Notes: generated by a model not told the origin, from the sequence alone. DNA of 64,000 nt from an uncultured Latescibacterota bacterium (GCA_951813615.1 OX638377.1:310001-374000); one strand, 5' to 3'. Shown: positions 41,360 through 50,930, counted from the first letter of the stretch. Program-made: numbers and translations.

Positions 41360-42793
41360 CTAGGGCTTGTCCTCTGGCCTAGAGACCAACCACTCGATAG
41401 CAGCGATTTGGCCTTGGCGGGCGTAATCGGCCGCTTCGCCGAGAATGCGGGCGGCCTCCTGCGGAGCGTGAAAGCCCATGGAATTTTCCGCAGCGATGAA
41501 ATCGAGCCGCCATTGCGCTTTGCGCTGCAAGGCTAGGGCCGCTGCTAAGTCATCGTCTTCGGCACCGGCTGCGCGAGCTGCGGCCATGGCGTCGAGTTGG
41601 TCCATGAGCGCGGCACCGGCTCGTTGCAGGAGGTCGAAATTGCGTTGCTGGATCGCGTCGGCGCGGGCGGCGAGTTCGGCTTCGGAGAAAGAGTGGCAAA
41701 CCTGACAGGCGCGGTTGATGTTCAGCAGCGGGCTGCGCACCCAGTGATCGGAGATTTTGGCGGCTCCGTCGCGCATATAGGGCATGTGGCAGTCAGCGCA
41801 GGAGACGCCGCTGCGCGCGTGGATGCCTTGGCTCCATAGTTCAAATTCTGGGTGTTGTGCCTTGAGGACTTTCGCGCCCGTCTCTTTGTGGACGTAGTCG
41901 TAAAATTCGCTCCCATCGTCTAGGGTCATGGCGTCCCAAAACGCTTCCATTTCCTCTACCTTGAGCCCGTTGCCCCAGGGAAAAGTCAGTTTCGCCCCAC
42001 TGCCGCAGTAGTATTCGACGTGGCACTGGCCGCAGGTGAACGAGCGCATCTCGTTGCGGCTCGCGCTGGCGTTGGGGTCGTAGGGGTGGTCGCGGTTTCC
42101 CCGCCGCCAGCGTTCCAGCGACGGCAGGTGTGGGACCGGAGCGTCGGACTCGGCCAGCATTTGGATGCCTTGGATAAACCCGGGCCGGGTGATGCGCAAC
42201 TGCATGGTCGCCGGGTCGTGGCAATCGACGCACGATACCGGGTGGGCGTGTCCGGTGTCGTGCAGCATCTGGTTTAGCTCGCGATAGGAATAGGCGTAGG
42301 ATTGCTCAAAGCCCGCAATGGCGTCGCCGTCGCCAAGCTGCCGGTAGAGAGGCATGATAGAGGCGTGGCAGTGCAGGCAGGAGCCAGATTGGGGCTTGGA
42401 TTGTCTCTCGGTTTGCTCTTGGTCGTAGAGCATGTAGGCGTGGCCGCGCCGGTCGCGGTAGTCGAGTGAGAACGCGTAGCCGAGGAACATCCGCCGGAGC
42501 CAGGGGTCGCGTTCGATTTTCTGCGCGGGCAGGGCCTCGCTGCCGCCGTGTCCGCCGAAGCGCGTGCGAGTCGCCTCGGCCGTGCGCTTGTAGCTGTCGT
42601 ATTGCCGCGGCCAGTTGATGCCCCAATGGGTCGGGTCGGTGTCGTCCTCTCCGACTTCGACGAGGCGCACCGGGCCGCGTCGCGCTTCGGCCTTGCGTTC
42701 GTATATGTTGACCAACAGCCCGGTGACGAGCGCGCTGGCTAGGGCTACTAAGGCCAAAAGGACGATGGCTTTATAGGGTATCTTGCGAGACAT
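41360..42793 (-). CDS. nrfA: Ammonia-forming cytochrome c nitrite reductase NrfA
   Basis: This 477-residue pentahaem protein reduces nitrite to ammonia in the periplasm. It has five haem motifs at about residues 139-143, 188-192, 254-258, 332-336 and 363-367. Catalytic context is intact: '[34 protein letters not shown]' with H314, and '[11 protein letters not shown]' with H350. Odd feature: the first haem site is CLHCH, a normal CxxCH, where most NrfA enzymes have CxxCK; the CxxCH form is known in some (for example Campylobacter-type) enzymes. An N-terminal anchor/signal (about residues 8-28) is present. It follows nrfH by 3 bp. Confidence 0.95.
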   Translation of the reverse strand: MSRKIPYKAIVLLALVALASALVTGLLVNIYERKAEARRGPVRLVEVGEDDTDPTHWGINWPRQYDSYKRTAEATRTRFGGHGGSEALPAQKIERDPWLRRMFLGYAFSLDYRDRRGHAYMLYDQEQTERQSKPQSGSCLHCHASIMPLYRQLGDGDAIAGFEQSYAYSYRELNQMLHDTGHAHPVSCVDCHDPATMQLRITRPGFIQGIQMLAESDAPVPHLPSLERWRRGNRDHPYDPNASASRNEMRSFTCGQCHVEYYCGSGAKLTFPWGNGLKVEEMEAFWDAMTLDDGSEFYDYVHKETGAKVLKAQHPEFELWSQGIHARSGVSCADCHMPYMRDGAAKISDHWVRSPLLNINRACQVCHSFSEAELAARADAIQQRNFDLLQRAGAALMDQLDAMAAARAAGAEDDDLAAALALQRKAQWRLDFIAAENSMGFHAPQEAARILGEAADYARQGQIAAIEWLVSRPEDKP

Positions 42794-42796
42794 AAG

Positions 42797-43279
42797 CTAC
42801 TCGTCGTTATGGATGTCCTCTGCTCCGCCCAAGCCCACCCACTCTCCGTGGCCAGCCGTGCGGTGGCAGTGGATGCAGCGCACGGCTTTGGTGGCGACGA
42901 TTTGGTGGACGAAGGCGCTGTGACACGCGAGGCAGTTTTGTTGTAAGATGCGACTGTTTTTCTCGTTAATAAAGATCGGCTCGGAGAAGTTTTGGAATGT
43001 AAAGGCTGTAGAGTGATTCCAGCCGTTTTCGGCCTTGGCCAGATACTTGCTGAAGAAACTGCGCGGCAGATGGCAATCGACGCAAGTGGCTACAGCGTGG
43101 TGACTGGATTTGCGATAGGAATCTAGCTGGGGCCGCATGATGTGGCAGTTGGCACACGCGTCTGGGTCCGTGCTGAAATAGGACAGCCCCTCTCCGTAGT
43201 GGAAGGTAAAGGCCCCCACCCCGATTAGAGCGGCCAGCCACAACAGGCCGAGCCGCAGGTAGAGACTTGTTGGACGCAT
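42797..43279 (-). CDS. nrfH: Cytochrome c nitrite reductase small subunit NrfH
   Basis: This 160-residue NapC/NirT-type protein carries an N-terminal membrane helix (about residues 8-27) and four haem motifs: CANCH (42-46), CVDCH (66-70), CLACH (116-120) and CIHCH (135-139). It takes electrons from menaquinol to NrfA. It is the first gene of an nrfHA operon and diverges from the ASPIC-protein gene across about 67 bp. The electron-donating '[16 protein letters not shown]' region follows the first haem as expected. Confidence 0.95.
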   Translation of the reverse strand: MRPTSLYLRLGLLWLAALIGVGAFTFHYGEGLSYFSTDPDACANCHIMRPQLDSYRKSSHHAVATCVDCHLPRSFFSKYLAKAENGWNHSTAFTFQNFSEPIFINEKNSRILQQNCLACHSAFVHQIVATKAVRCIHCHRTAGHGEWVGLGGAEDIHNDE

Positions 43280-43346
43280 GGATACTTTTTCTGCCGCCTT
43301 GTAGGTCGCTTGCCGAGCCGGTATCTTGGACTACAAAAGATAATAC

Positions 43347-44954
43347 ATGGACGGATGGGATGGACAGATGCGCTGGGTTTTTGCGTTGCTGATTGGCCTG
43401 TGGGCAGGGGGCGCGGTCGCTCAACCTCGGTACGTGGATGTGGCCACGGCGGCTGGCATTGCATTCGAGCACCGCAACGGGGCTGAGGGGCAGAAGCAGT
43501 TGCCCGAGACGATGGGGTCGGGCGTGGCCTTTTTTGACTATGATGACGACGGTTGGCTCGACCTGTATTGGGTCAATGTCGCGGGCCCGGCTGCGCTCTA
43601 CCGCAACGAGAGCAATGGCCGTTTTGCCGAGCGAACGCAAGCGGCCAGCGTGGAAAATTCCGGGTGCGGCATGGGCGTGGTGGCTGCTGACTACGACAAC
43701 GACGGCGATGCAGATCTGTACATCACCTGCTACGGCGCGAATATCCTCTATAGCAATCGCGGCGACGGTGGCTTTGCCGACGTTACGGCTACAACTGGCG
43801 TGGGCGACGAGGGCTTTGGCACGGGCGCGGCCTTTGGCGATTGGGATCTCGACGGCGATTTGGATCTGTACGTGGCCAATTATCTGGACTTCCGCGCCGA
43901 CCCGGACCGCGCCTGCTTTCGCCAGGATAGCATCCGAGTCTATTGCGCGCCGTGGACCTATGCGCCCGAAGGGGATGCTTTCTACCGCAACGACGGCGAC
44001 CGCTTCGCCGAGGTCGGCTCAGAAGTGGGGCTTGCGCCGGGCCAAGCAAGGGAGTTGGGCGCGGTTTTTTCCGATTGGGATCTGGATGGAGACTTGGACC
44101 TGTTCGCCGCGGGCGATGGCACGCCCAATTTGCTCTACCAAAACGAGGGCGGCCACTTCGCGGAAATGGGTTTGATCGCCGGAGTTTCCTACAATAGCCA
44201 AGGTCAATCCGAAGCTGGTATGGGTGTGGCCGCGGGCGATTACGACAACGACGGGGCCTTTGATTTTTTTGTGACCAATTTCTACTTGGAGACCAATACC
44301 TTGTATCGCAACGAGGGCGAGGGGTTTTTTAGCGACCGGACTACGGACGCCAAATTGGGCAAGCCCTCGCTGGCGTACCTATCTTGGGGCACGGCTTTCT
44401 TCGACTGGGATCTGGACGGAGATGAGGATCTCTTCGTGGCCAATGGCCACATCGACGACAACGTAGAGCTTTTCGCCGAGACCACGTACGCGCAGCCCAA
44501 TCAGTTGTTCAGAAACGACGGCGCGGCTGGATTTGCCGAGGTCAGCGCCGCGGCCGGGCTTGGTGCTGTGCAGTCGAGCCGAGGGGTGGCCTTGGGCGAT
44601 TGCGACAACGACGGCGACCTCGATATTGCGGTATCCCACATCAATGCGCGTCCCTCGCTTTTGCGCAACGACATGGGCGGCGAGCGCAACTACCTGGCCG
44701 TCCGCACGGTAGGCGTGGAGAGCAACCGCGACGGCGTCGGCGCGCGCATCCGCGTGCGCACCGGGCCTCGGGTGCAAATGCGGGAGGTGCGTCGCGGCGG
44801 CAGCTATCTGTCGAGCCACGACCCGCGCGTCTTTTTTGGTCTCGGCACCAGCGCGCAGGCCGACGAAGTGGAGATTCGCTGGCCTAGCGGCAAGGTGCAG
44901 CGGTTTGAGGGGGTGCTGGCCGGGCAGGTGTTGATCGCGGAGGAGCCGCGATGA
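43347..44954 (+). CDS. Secreted FG-GAP/VCBS and ASPIC/UnbV repeat protein
   Basis: The product has a signal peptide (a second ATG at 43368 starts directly with it and is equally possible), seven FG-GAP/VCBS-type repeats with calcium-binding DxDxDG loops such as 'FFDYDDDGWLDLYW' and 'GDWDLDGDLDLYVANY', and a C-terminal ASPIC/UnbV domain ('NYLAVRTVGVESNRDGVGARIRV...EIRWPSGKVQ'). Such proteins are beta-propellers on the cell surface or in the periplasm. It overlaps the next gene by 4 bp (ATGA), a TPR lipoprotein. A paralogue with the same layout lies at 52394-54025. Confidence 0.88.
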   Translation: MDGWDGQMRWVFALLIGLWAGGAVAQPRYVDVATAAGIAFEHRNGAEGQKQLPETMGSGVAFFDYDDDGWLDLYWVNVAGPAALYRNESNGRFAERTQAASVENSGCGMGVVAADYDNDGDADLYITCYGANILYSNRGDGGFADVTATTGVGDEGFGTGAAFGDWDLDGDLDLYVANYLDFRADPDRACFRQDSIRVYCAPWTYAPEGDAFYRNDGDRFAEVGSEVGLAPGQARELGAVFSDWDLDGDLDLFAAGDGTPNLLYQNEGGHFAEMGLIAGVSYNSQGQSEAGMGVAAGDYDNDGAFDFFVTNFYLETNTLYRNEGEGFFSDRTTDAKLGKPSLAYLSWGTAFFDWDLDGDEDLFVANGHIDDNVELFAETTYAQPNQLFRNDGAAGFAEVSAAAGLGAVQSSRGVALGDCDNDGDLDIAVSHINARPSLLRNDMGGERNYLAVRTVGVESNRDGVGARIRVRTGPRVQMREVRRGGSYLSSHDPRVFFGLGTSAQADEVEIRWPSGKVQRFEGVLAGQVLIAEEPR

Positions 44955-46141
44955 TTAGGGCTTTGTGCCTAGCGTTGCTGCTCATCGGCTGCCAAGAGCC
45001 GGAGCCGCCCTCGGCTACCGGGCGCGCGTATTTCCAGCAGGGGCTTGAACACGCCCAAGGCGGGCGTTTCCACGCAGCCATTGCCGCCTACAAGCAAGCG
45101 GCCGCACAGATGCCCGACGCGCCCCAAGTCCACTACAATCTGGCCAATGCCTACTTTTTGACCGATGCCCTCGACCAAGCCGAGGCCGCGTACCAAAAGG
45201 CCATAGCACTCAAGCCGGATTACGCGGACGCGTACTACCAACTCGGCGCTGTGTACATTCGTCAAAAGAAGTACGAGGCGGCCTACGAGCCACTCCGCCA
45301 GGCATTGGAAAGCGACCCTAGACACATTTCCGCATACAATGCCTTGGGCCTGCTGCACATCCGGCAGGGCGCATATCAAGAGGCCGCAGACCTGTACGAG
45401 CGCGCCTTGCAGGTAGATTCGACGCACTATGAGCTTTGGTACCATCTCGGCCAAGTCCACGTCAAGCGCGGCGAGCGCGAGGCAGCGAAAACGGCGTTTG
45501 CCCAGGCGATTGGCACGGACACGACCCAAGCGGGCGCGTACGCGGGTTTGGGTGCTTTGTATGTGGAGGAGCAGCGCTACGAGGAGGCCGAGGATCTTTT
45601 GCTGCGGGCCGTTGCGCTGCGCCCGTTTTGGGCGCGTCCGCACTACGACTTGGGGCAGGCCTATATGCGCTTAGGCGAGCGGGAAAAGGGCCGCGAGGTA
45701 TTGGAGCGATTTGCGCGCCTCGAAGAAAAGGAAAAGATGATCAAGAGCTTGGAGTTTACGCTCTTGAGCGAGGCCGAGGACGCGCGCCGCCACTACGACT
45801 TGGGAGTGCTCTACGGCCAGCGCCGCCAATTCGCCAAGGCCGCTGCGCGCTATCGCCGCGCCTTTGAACTCGACTCGACCTTTGCCGCGGCCTATGTAAA
45901 CTTGGGCAACATCTATTTGCGCGGAGAGCAATTCGCCGCGGCCCAGCAGCTTTTTGCCCACGCGCTCGCCGCGGATTCGACCCACGCCAACGCGTACAAT
46001 AGCCTCGGCAACCTGTACCTGATGCGCCGAGACTTTGCGGCCGCAGTAGCGGCGTTTGCCAGCGCGGTGAGCTTGGCTCCGGATGACCGGGGATTTAGGG
46101 AAAATTTGGACATCGCCCGGGGATTGGAGGCGGGGAAATGA
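44951..46141 (+). CDS. TPR-repeat lipoprotein
   Basis: The 396-residue protein has a lipoprotein signal ending 'LLLIGC' and then nine or so TPR helix pairs ('VHYNLANAYFLTDALDQAEAAYQKAI', 'YYQLGAVYIRQKKYEAAYEPLRQAL', 'AYNALGLLHIRQGAYQEAADLYERAL' and so on). TPRs mediate protein binding, so this lipoprotein probably scaffolds the surface ASPIC protein encoded in the overlapping upstream gene. The central 'EKEEKMIKSLEFTLL' linker has a matching stretch in the paralogue at 51189-52391. The stop lies just before a 25-bp hairpin that may end the message. Confidence 0.88.
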   Translation: MIRALCLALLLIGCQEPEPPSATGRAYFQQGLEHAQGGRFHAAIAAYKQAAAQMPDAPQVHYNLANAYFLTDALDQAEAAYQKAIALKPDYADAYYQLGAVYIRQKKYEAAYEPLRQALESDPRHISAYNALGLLHIRQGAYQEAADLYERALQVDSTHYELWYHLGQVHVKRGEREAAKTAFAQAIGTDTTQAGAYAGLGALYVEEQRYEEAEDLLLRAVALRPFWARPHYDLGQAYMRLGEREKGREVLERFARLEEKEKMIKSLEFTLLSEAEDARRHYDLGVLYGQRRQFAKAAARYRRAFELDSTFAAAYVNLGNIYLRGEQFAAAQQLFAHALAADSTHANAYNSLGNLYLMRRDFAAAVAAFASAVSLAPDDRGFRENLDIARGLEAGK

Positions 46142-46148
46142 GGGGCTT

Positions 46149-46173
46149 CTTACTATAAATTATTTAAAGTAAG
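46149..46173. terminator. Hairpin between convergent genes
   Basis: CTTACTATAAAT (46149-46160) and ATTTAAAGTAAG (46162-46173) are 12-bp inverted arms with one mismatch. Position between the TPR gene stop and the convergent aminotransferase stop suits a bidirectional terminator. Confidence 0.5.
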
Positions 46174-46259
46174 GTATAGTACAAGCTATGTGGATTTGAG
46201 CAGATCGCGCTGACTGGCCGGTTGCGTACAGGCGAGTAGGTGGTAGTGCAGAAAGAGGA

Positions 46260-47576
46260 TTAGGCGGTGGCCAGTTCTTTCATTGCTGCGACGAACGCAT
46301 CCAGCTCATAGGGTATTGTGTATATGTTCGGACAGATGCGGACTGCTCCGGGATAACCCGGCGGCACGGTGAAGATCTTGTATTTGTCGTACAGGGCGTT
46401 GGTAACATCCGCGGGGTCTTGCCCCTTGATGCCAACGGTGGAAATGGCGCACGAGCGATGGGGCTCGCGGGGCGTGTGGACGACGATGTTGGGCACGTCG
46501 ATCAGGCGATCGACCCAGTAGTTTTTGATGTAGCGCAAGCGCGCTTCTTTGCGCTCTAAGCCGATGGTTTGGTTAAAGCGGATGGCCTCGGCCAAGGCCA
46601 GTTGCAAGTAAGCCGGATACGTGCCGATGTGGGCGAACTTGTGGATCGAGTCGGAGGCGTACCCAGCGTCGCCGAACAACGGCCACACCTTGTCGATGTT
46701 TTCTTTTTTGATGTACAGGATGCCCGTGCCCAGCGGTGCCAACATCCACTTGTGCAGACTCGCTCCGTAGTAATCGCAGTGTAGGTCGGGGATTTTGTCG
46801 GCTAGATGGGCAAAGGAGTGGGCACCATCGACGATGACTTCCACCCCCTGCTCGTGGGCCATGTCGCAGATTTCGCGCACGGGCAGCACTTGGCCAGTTA
46901 AATAGACGATGTGGGAGACGAGGATCACTTTGGTGCGCGGCGCGATGGCCTTTTTGTAGGCCGCGACGATCTCGTCATTGTCCATGGAGGTGATGGGCAA
47001 GTCGAGCACTTTGTTGACTATGCCCTCGCGGGCGGCGCGCTGCTCAAACGCGACCTTCATGCTGCCGTATTCGTAGGTTCCCCACAGGGCCTGGTCCCCG
47101 GGTTGCAGCTTCAGGCCCATGATGACGATGTTGAGCGATTCGGTCGTGTTGCGCGTCAGGAGGATTTCTTCGTCCGAGCAACCGGCAAAGCGCGCTAGCA
47201 ATTGATGCATCTCGCGGGTGTCGTCCACCAGTTGTCGCCGCATGTAAAACGAGGGGATTTCGTTGATGGCGCGGGCGTTTTTGCACACCTCATCGACCCC
47301 GGCTTCTGGCTGCGGACTGAAATAGCCGTTCTCAAAGTTGATAAACTGGGGCGACAAATTGAACGCCCCGCGCACGCTGTACCAGAATTGTTCGTCTAAT
47401 GCACTGGCCTCTGGCAAGGCTGGGCCGAGGCGTTCAGTGGCCGCGTGGACCTTTTGCAGGCTGTCAGAGGCCCATATAGATGCCGCGGCTGCGCCGAGCG
47501 TGAGGTTGCCGGCCTTTTTAAAAAAGTCCCTTCTCGAATCTGTCATTTCCGTGCTCTGTGTGTTGTGATTAGTCAT
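46260..47576 (-). CDS. Class V aminotransferase with Tat signal (isopenicillin-N-epimerase-like)
   Basis: The 438-residue protein begins with a twin-arginine signal 'SRRDFFKKAGNLTLGAAAASIWA', so it is exported folded. The rest is a fold type I PLP enzyme of class V: 'FINFENGYFSPQPEAGVDEV', 'TRNTTESLNIVIMGL', 'ILVSHIVYLTGQVLPVREICD', 'EVIVDGAHSFAHL', and 'YYGASLHKWMLAPLGTGILYIK' with the PLP lysine. Relatives include isopenicillin-N epimerases and cysteine desulfurases; the true substrate here is open. The ATG has no strong ribosome site close by. Confidence 0.9.
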   Translation of the reverse strand: MTNHNTQSTEMTDSRRDFFKKAGNLTLGAAAASIWASDSLQKVHAATERLGPALPEASALDEQFWYSVRGAFNLSPQFINFENGYFSPQPEAGVDEVCKNARAINEIPSFYMRRQLVDDTREMHQLLARFAGCSDEEILLTRNTTESLNIVIMGLKLQPGDQALWGTYEYGSMKVAFEQRAAREGIVNKVLDLPITSMDNDEIVAAYKKAIAPRTKVILVSHIVYLTGQVLPVREICDMAHEQGVEVIVDGAHSFAHLADKIPDLHCDYYGASLHKWMLAPLGTGILYIKKENIDKVWPLFGDAGYASDSIHKFAHIGTYPAYLQLALAEAIRFNQTIGLERKEARLRYIKNYWVDRLIDVPNIVVHTPREPHRSCAISTVGIKGQDPADVTNALYDKYKIFTVPPGYPGAVRICPNIYTIPYELDAFVAAMKELATA

Positions 47577-47585
47577 GGGTAGAAG

Positions 47586-48203
47586 CTAAGGGGCCAAAAG
47601 CCGCGTGGCGGCGTCTTCAGGGCTGAGGTGGGGGATGGAGCGGTTGAGGAAGGTTTCGAGCAGTTGGGCCGGCGTTAGGTCGGTGGTGTCAATGGCGAAT
47701 TTGCGGCGGATCCAAGAGGCCCGCACCTCTTGCTCGAAGCGATCTAGTATTTCTGGAACGTCTGCGGCGGGGACCAATGAGTGCGGGTGTGGGGCTGCGG
47801 CCATGCGGGCGCGGATTGTGTCGGGCGCAGCGTACAGGTGGACGAGCATAGTGTCGTCGGGCATGTCTGGCTCGTATTCGCGGATGTCGATGTCGATGCC
47901 TGGGTAGTAGTATTGGGGGCCGTACACCTTTTCCTCGATGTGGAAGCCGCCCAACAAGATGTCTCGGTAGCGGTGCAGCAAGCGCACGTGATAGACGATC
48001 TGGAACCGCTGGAAGCGCTCCTTGATGGCCGGCAGCATGGCCAGCATGGCTAGCTGCTCCTCGTCGCTGAGGTGATAGGCATCGGGGATGGTAAAATGAT
48101 CGTCGAGATGGTGGCTAATTCCGCGACTCAGCCCCCATTGATGCACCTGATCGACGAGGGTGCTGACGCCCGAGTATTCGCAGCCGACGGCAATGACGCG
48201 CAT
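47586..48203 (-). CDS. P-loop NTPase/kinase-like protein with non-canonical Walker A
   Basis: The 205-residue product from ATG 48203 (AAAGGA seven bases upstream; an ATG two codons earlier and a long N-terminal extension are less likely) begins 'MRVIAVGCEYSGVSTLVDQV', which has the shape of a Walker A loop but lacks the lysine (GxxxxGVST in place of GKST). The later 'DTMLVHLYAAPDTIRARMAAAPHPH' and 'RFEQEVRASWIRRKFAIDTTDLTPAQLLETFL' resemble nucleotide/nucleoside kinases, suggesting a diverged kinase. Function unknown. Confidence 0.6.
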   Translation of the reverse strand: MRVIAVGCEYSGVSTLVDQVHQWGLSRGISHHLDDHFTIPDAYHLSDEEQLAMLAMLPAIKERFQRFQIVYHVRLLHRYRDILLGGFHIEEKVYGPQYYYPGIDIDIREYEPDMPDDTMLVHLYAAPDTIRARMAAAPHPHSLVPAADVPEILDRFEQEVRASWIRRKFAIDTTDLTPAQLLETFLNRSIPHLSPEDAATRLLAP

Positions 48204-48437
48204 GAGCATATCCTTTGGAATGTCGTGAGGTGAACTGAACACTATACTGGCCCCACAATCCTCTGTCAAATTTGTCGCCGAAGAACGAGCATAGGAGTAA
48301 TCGGCACTGTATATTGGCAATTATCTTAATACACGACAGTTTACGCATGGGCATCGAGGAATAAGATGTTTCGACTCCGCTTCGCTCTGCTGTCGTGTAC
48401 TTAGCTTTGGCATTCAACTTCTTAGAAAGGAAGCCTT

Positions 48438-49400
48438 ATGGCAGATTTAAAAGTAGCGGTCATCGGCTGCGGCGGCCACGCCCAGTCGCACTTCCGCATG
48501 ATTGCCGACGAGCCACGTCTGCGCTTGGTGGGCATTGCCGAGCTGGACGAGGAGCGGCGGCAAAAAAATCAGACCGAATGGGGGCCGGAACGCGCCTTTG
48601 CCGACTATCGAGAGATGCTCGATGTCTGCCAGCCGGATGTGGTACACGTGGTCACCATGCCCGGCCACTTGCTGCCCATCGTGCTCGATTGCTTGGAGCG
48701 CGGGCTGCACACCTCGGTGGAGAAAGCGCCGGGCATGACCGCGGCCGAGACTGCGCAAATGGCCGAGGCGGCCCAGCAGAGCGAGGGCAAGGCGCTGGTG
48801 TCTTTTAACCGGCGTTACTTTCCCCAGGTGCTAGCCGTGCGGCAGCGTATCCGGGCGGCTGGTGGCGCGGTGCATTGCGCTGCCACGTACAATAAGCCGG
48901 TGACCCTGTTGGGACCGGCAGCGCCCGATCCGGTAATATGCGACGCCATTCACCACGTCGATCTGCTGCGCTGGCTGGCTGGCCGCAGCGCCGAGGCAGC
49001 GGCCATTCCGGTGGAGGTGCAAGGGATGGTGCAAGACGGCGAGCGGTCTGGATGCCACCGCCACAACGCCGTGGTGCGTTTCGATACGGGTACCTTCGGC
49101 ACTATGATGAGCCACTATGGCGTGGGCTACCGCATTCAGCGGGCCGAAGTACACGGCGAGGATTTGTCGGTCTATCTGGATATGACCCGGGGGCCGCGAG
49201 TGGAGGGCTATGACAAGGGGGAGCCTTTTACCGTAGAGGACGAGGAAATCGAAGCAATGGGCGGGGTCGGCTTCAACGAGGTGGTCCACTTTGTCGATTG
49301 TATTTTAGAGGATCGCACGCCGTGGTCGCACTTGGACGATGCCGTGCATACCATGCGCTTGTGCGAGGCCGTTCGCAGGGGGCATCAGGGGCTGTTGTAG
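48438..49400 (+). CDS. Gfo/Idh/MocA family oxidoreductase
   Basis: The 320-residue protein has the Rossmann start 'KVAVIGCGGHAQSHFRMIAD' and the C-terminal domain ('FNRRYFPQVLAVRQRIRAAGGAVHCAATYNKP', 'DAIHHVDLLRWLAG'). The usual 'EKP' box is 'SVEKAPGMTAAE': the lysine stays but the proline is displaced. AAAGGAAG precedes the ATG. It is separated by 234 bp from the divergent P-loop gene and by 6 bp from the convergent Uma2 stop. Confidence 0.87.
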   Translation: MADLKVAVIGCGGHAQSHFRMIADEPRLRLVGIAELDEERRQKNQTEWGPERAFADYREMLDVCQPDVVHVVTMPGHLLPIVLDCLERGLHTSVEKAPGMTAAETAQMAEAAQQSEGKALVSFNRRYFPQVLAVRQRIRAAGGAVHCAATYNKPVTLLGPAAPDPVICDAIHHVDLLRWLAGRSAEAAAIPVEVQGMVQDGERSGCHRHNAVVRFDTGTFGTMMSHYGVGYRIQRAEVHGEDLSVYLDMTRGPRVEGYDKGEPFTVEDEEIEAMGGVGFNEVVHFVDCILEDRTPWSHLDDAVHTMRLCEAVRRGHQGLL

Positions 49401-49406
49401 AGATAT

Positions 49407-49955
49407 TTAGATGAATATATCTCGCACCGGCAGGGTCCAGTTCGGCACTACTTCGCCGCCGTCGAGTACGTCGTCAATGGTCAGGATGCGGATGTCGCTC
49501 TGCGAGTAATACAAAGCGACCGTTTGGGTGCTTGGATTGACGACTACGACTAAGCGGGTGCCAGCATTGAGCCAATCGGCGATCTTGTCCTGGACCTCGG
49601 CGTGGGTATCGCCCGGTGAGATGACCTCGGCCGCTAAGTCGGGGGCACCGGGCCAGAAGCCCTCGGTTTGGCCTACCTCTTCGACCCGCTCGCGCCGGAT
49701 GAAGGCCACGTCTGGGGCACGCACTACATCGGGATCTTCGGCCAGTTTGAAGCCGGTTTCGGCCGCATAGACAGCACCTAGGTTATGCGTCTTTACGTGT
49801 TGGAAAAGCGGCCCTGTCAAATTGAGCGCGATTCTGCCATGTTGGTGGCCGGCTGGACTCATTTTTACCAATTCTCCTCGAACCAGTTCATAGCGAAAGC
49901 CATCGTCCTTCATCTGCAACAACTCGTCGGCGGTGATCAAATCGGTAGTCGTCAT
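49407..49955 (-). CDS. Uma2 family (PD-(D/E)XK-like) protein
   Basis: The 182-residue product from ATG 49955 has the Uma2/DUF820 layout: 'LITADELLQMKDDGFRYELVRGELVKMSPAGHQHGRIALNL', 'VRAPDVAFIRRERV' and 'APDLAAEVISPGDTHAEVQDKIADWLNAGTRLVVVVNP', with the D, E and K of the nuclease fold. Longer starts are excluded because an intrinsic terminator for the opposite direction of reading sits at 49996-50030 on this same strand. These proteins are common in Cyanobacteria and FCB genomes; their role is unproven. Confidence 0.85.
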   Translation of the reverse strand: MTTTDLITADELLQMKDDGFRYELVRGELVKMSPAGHQHGRIALNLTGPLFQHVKTHNLGAVYAAETGFKLAEDPDVVRAPDVAFIRRERVEEVGQTEGFWPGAPDLAAEVISPGDTHAEVQDKIADWLNAGTRLVVVVNPSTQTVALYYSQSDIRILTIDDVLDGGEVVPNWTLPVRDIFI

Positions 49956-49995
49956 GGGAATCTCCACAGGGCAGGTAGGGAAAGGAACCTCTTGG

Positions 49996-50030
49996 AAAAA
50001 AAGCAAAGGCCACTCCGAAGAGCGGCCTTT
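49996..50030 (-). terminator. Intrinsic terminator with UUCG loop
   Basis: On the minus strand AAAGGCCGCTC, the loop TTCG, and GAGTGGCCTTT form an 11-bp stem (one G-T pair) followed by GCTTTTTTT. It ends transcripts coming from the decayed nuclease copy before the Uma2 gene. Confidence 0.85.
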
Positions 50031-50163
50031 GAGCCGACAGCACGCTGCCGGCGGGTATCTACATAGAACTTACAGCGGAGGCGAACCACTTACAAGAATT
50101 ATTCTTCTAGCTCTATGCTTGGTCGCCGGATTGCGCCCGCAAGAATCAAAATTCCCCTTCCTT

Positions 50164-50235
50164 ATATATGAGTGGGGTTACGCAGTGTCCCTACTCGTCA
50201 TATATGAGTGGGGTTACGTAGTGCCCCTACTCGTC
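50164..50235. repeat. 36-bp tandem duplication at the end of the decayed nuclease copy
   Basis: Units 50164-50199 and 50200-50235 share 34 of 36 bases (atatatgagtggggttacg...ctactcgtc). The second unit contains the stop codon of the nuclease pseudogene; the intact copy at 9.8 kb has a related single copy after its stop (gttacgcagtgcctctattcg). Confidence 0.75.
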
Positions 50236-50930
50236 GGCATCTAACAGGCTCCTGAAGGCTTCGAGAGTGGGAATCTGGATGGCCGCCCGATGCAACTGCT
50301 TGAGGCGCTGCACATCCTCGATGGCCTCAATGCGGCTGGCCAACTGTTGCACATCCTCCGGCTGAAAGCGCAGGGCCAACACGTCGAGGAGAAATTCTCG
50401 GCCCCCTTGCTCAAGGGCCTTCTCCGTAAAATGCTGCACTACCGACGATTCGTACATGGTTTCCTCCGAGATGATGGTCATTATGATCTCTGATTTATAC
50501 ACCAATCCGCTCAAAATAGCAAGATCGGCCAGATAACTCGCCTTGCGGGTCTCGTCCATCGGCACCGCTTGCGCTCGGTTGACACACTGGCGCAACCACG
50601 CCTCGGCATCCACCCCCGCAGGACGCTGCATCAACGGCGCAAACGGGATCAAGCCCGAATGGTCCCCCGCGAGAATGCGTTGACCGTCTAGCTCACTCAG
50701 CCGAATCACTTGGTATTGTACCAAGACGCGGTAGCCGTGCCGCTCTTGGATGTAGTGACGCGCACGCGGATCAGGCTATCGGTGCGGTGGGCTTCGACGG
50801 TGGGTTGTTCGGTGTCGATAACGTCGAGCACCTCAAGGTCGTCGTGCTGAAGGGCGAAGCGGGCGAAGTCGTGAGGGTAGGTGTGGATGAGGTGCTTGGC
50901 GATGGTATCAAATTCGGCCATGGCGGTCAA
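50227..50930 (-). pseudogene. Decayed Rpn-like nuclease, second copy
   Basis: The start ('MAEFDTIAKHLIHTYPHDFARFAL') and the end ('LMQRPAGVDAEAWLRQCVNRAQ' to 'LEAFRSLLDADE') are nearly identical to the gene at 9772-10659. After 'RTDSLIRVRV' about 58 codons, including the glutamate and glutamine of the nuclease core, are missing, and the reading frame shifts so that 'YIQERHGYRVLVQYQVIRLSEL' continues in another frame. The two halves are read as separate frames at 50706-50930 and 50227-50724. It is therefore a pseudogene. Confidence 0.85.

Noticed and set aside
46142..46259. Possible promoter elements in the 118-bp gap between convergent genes
   Set aside because: No gene starts here; the A+T-rich inverted repeat is better read as a terminator.
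50164..50235. Tandem 36-bp repeats as a possible CRISPR
   Set aside because: Only two units directly adjacent with no spacers and no cas genes.
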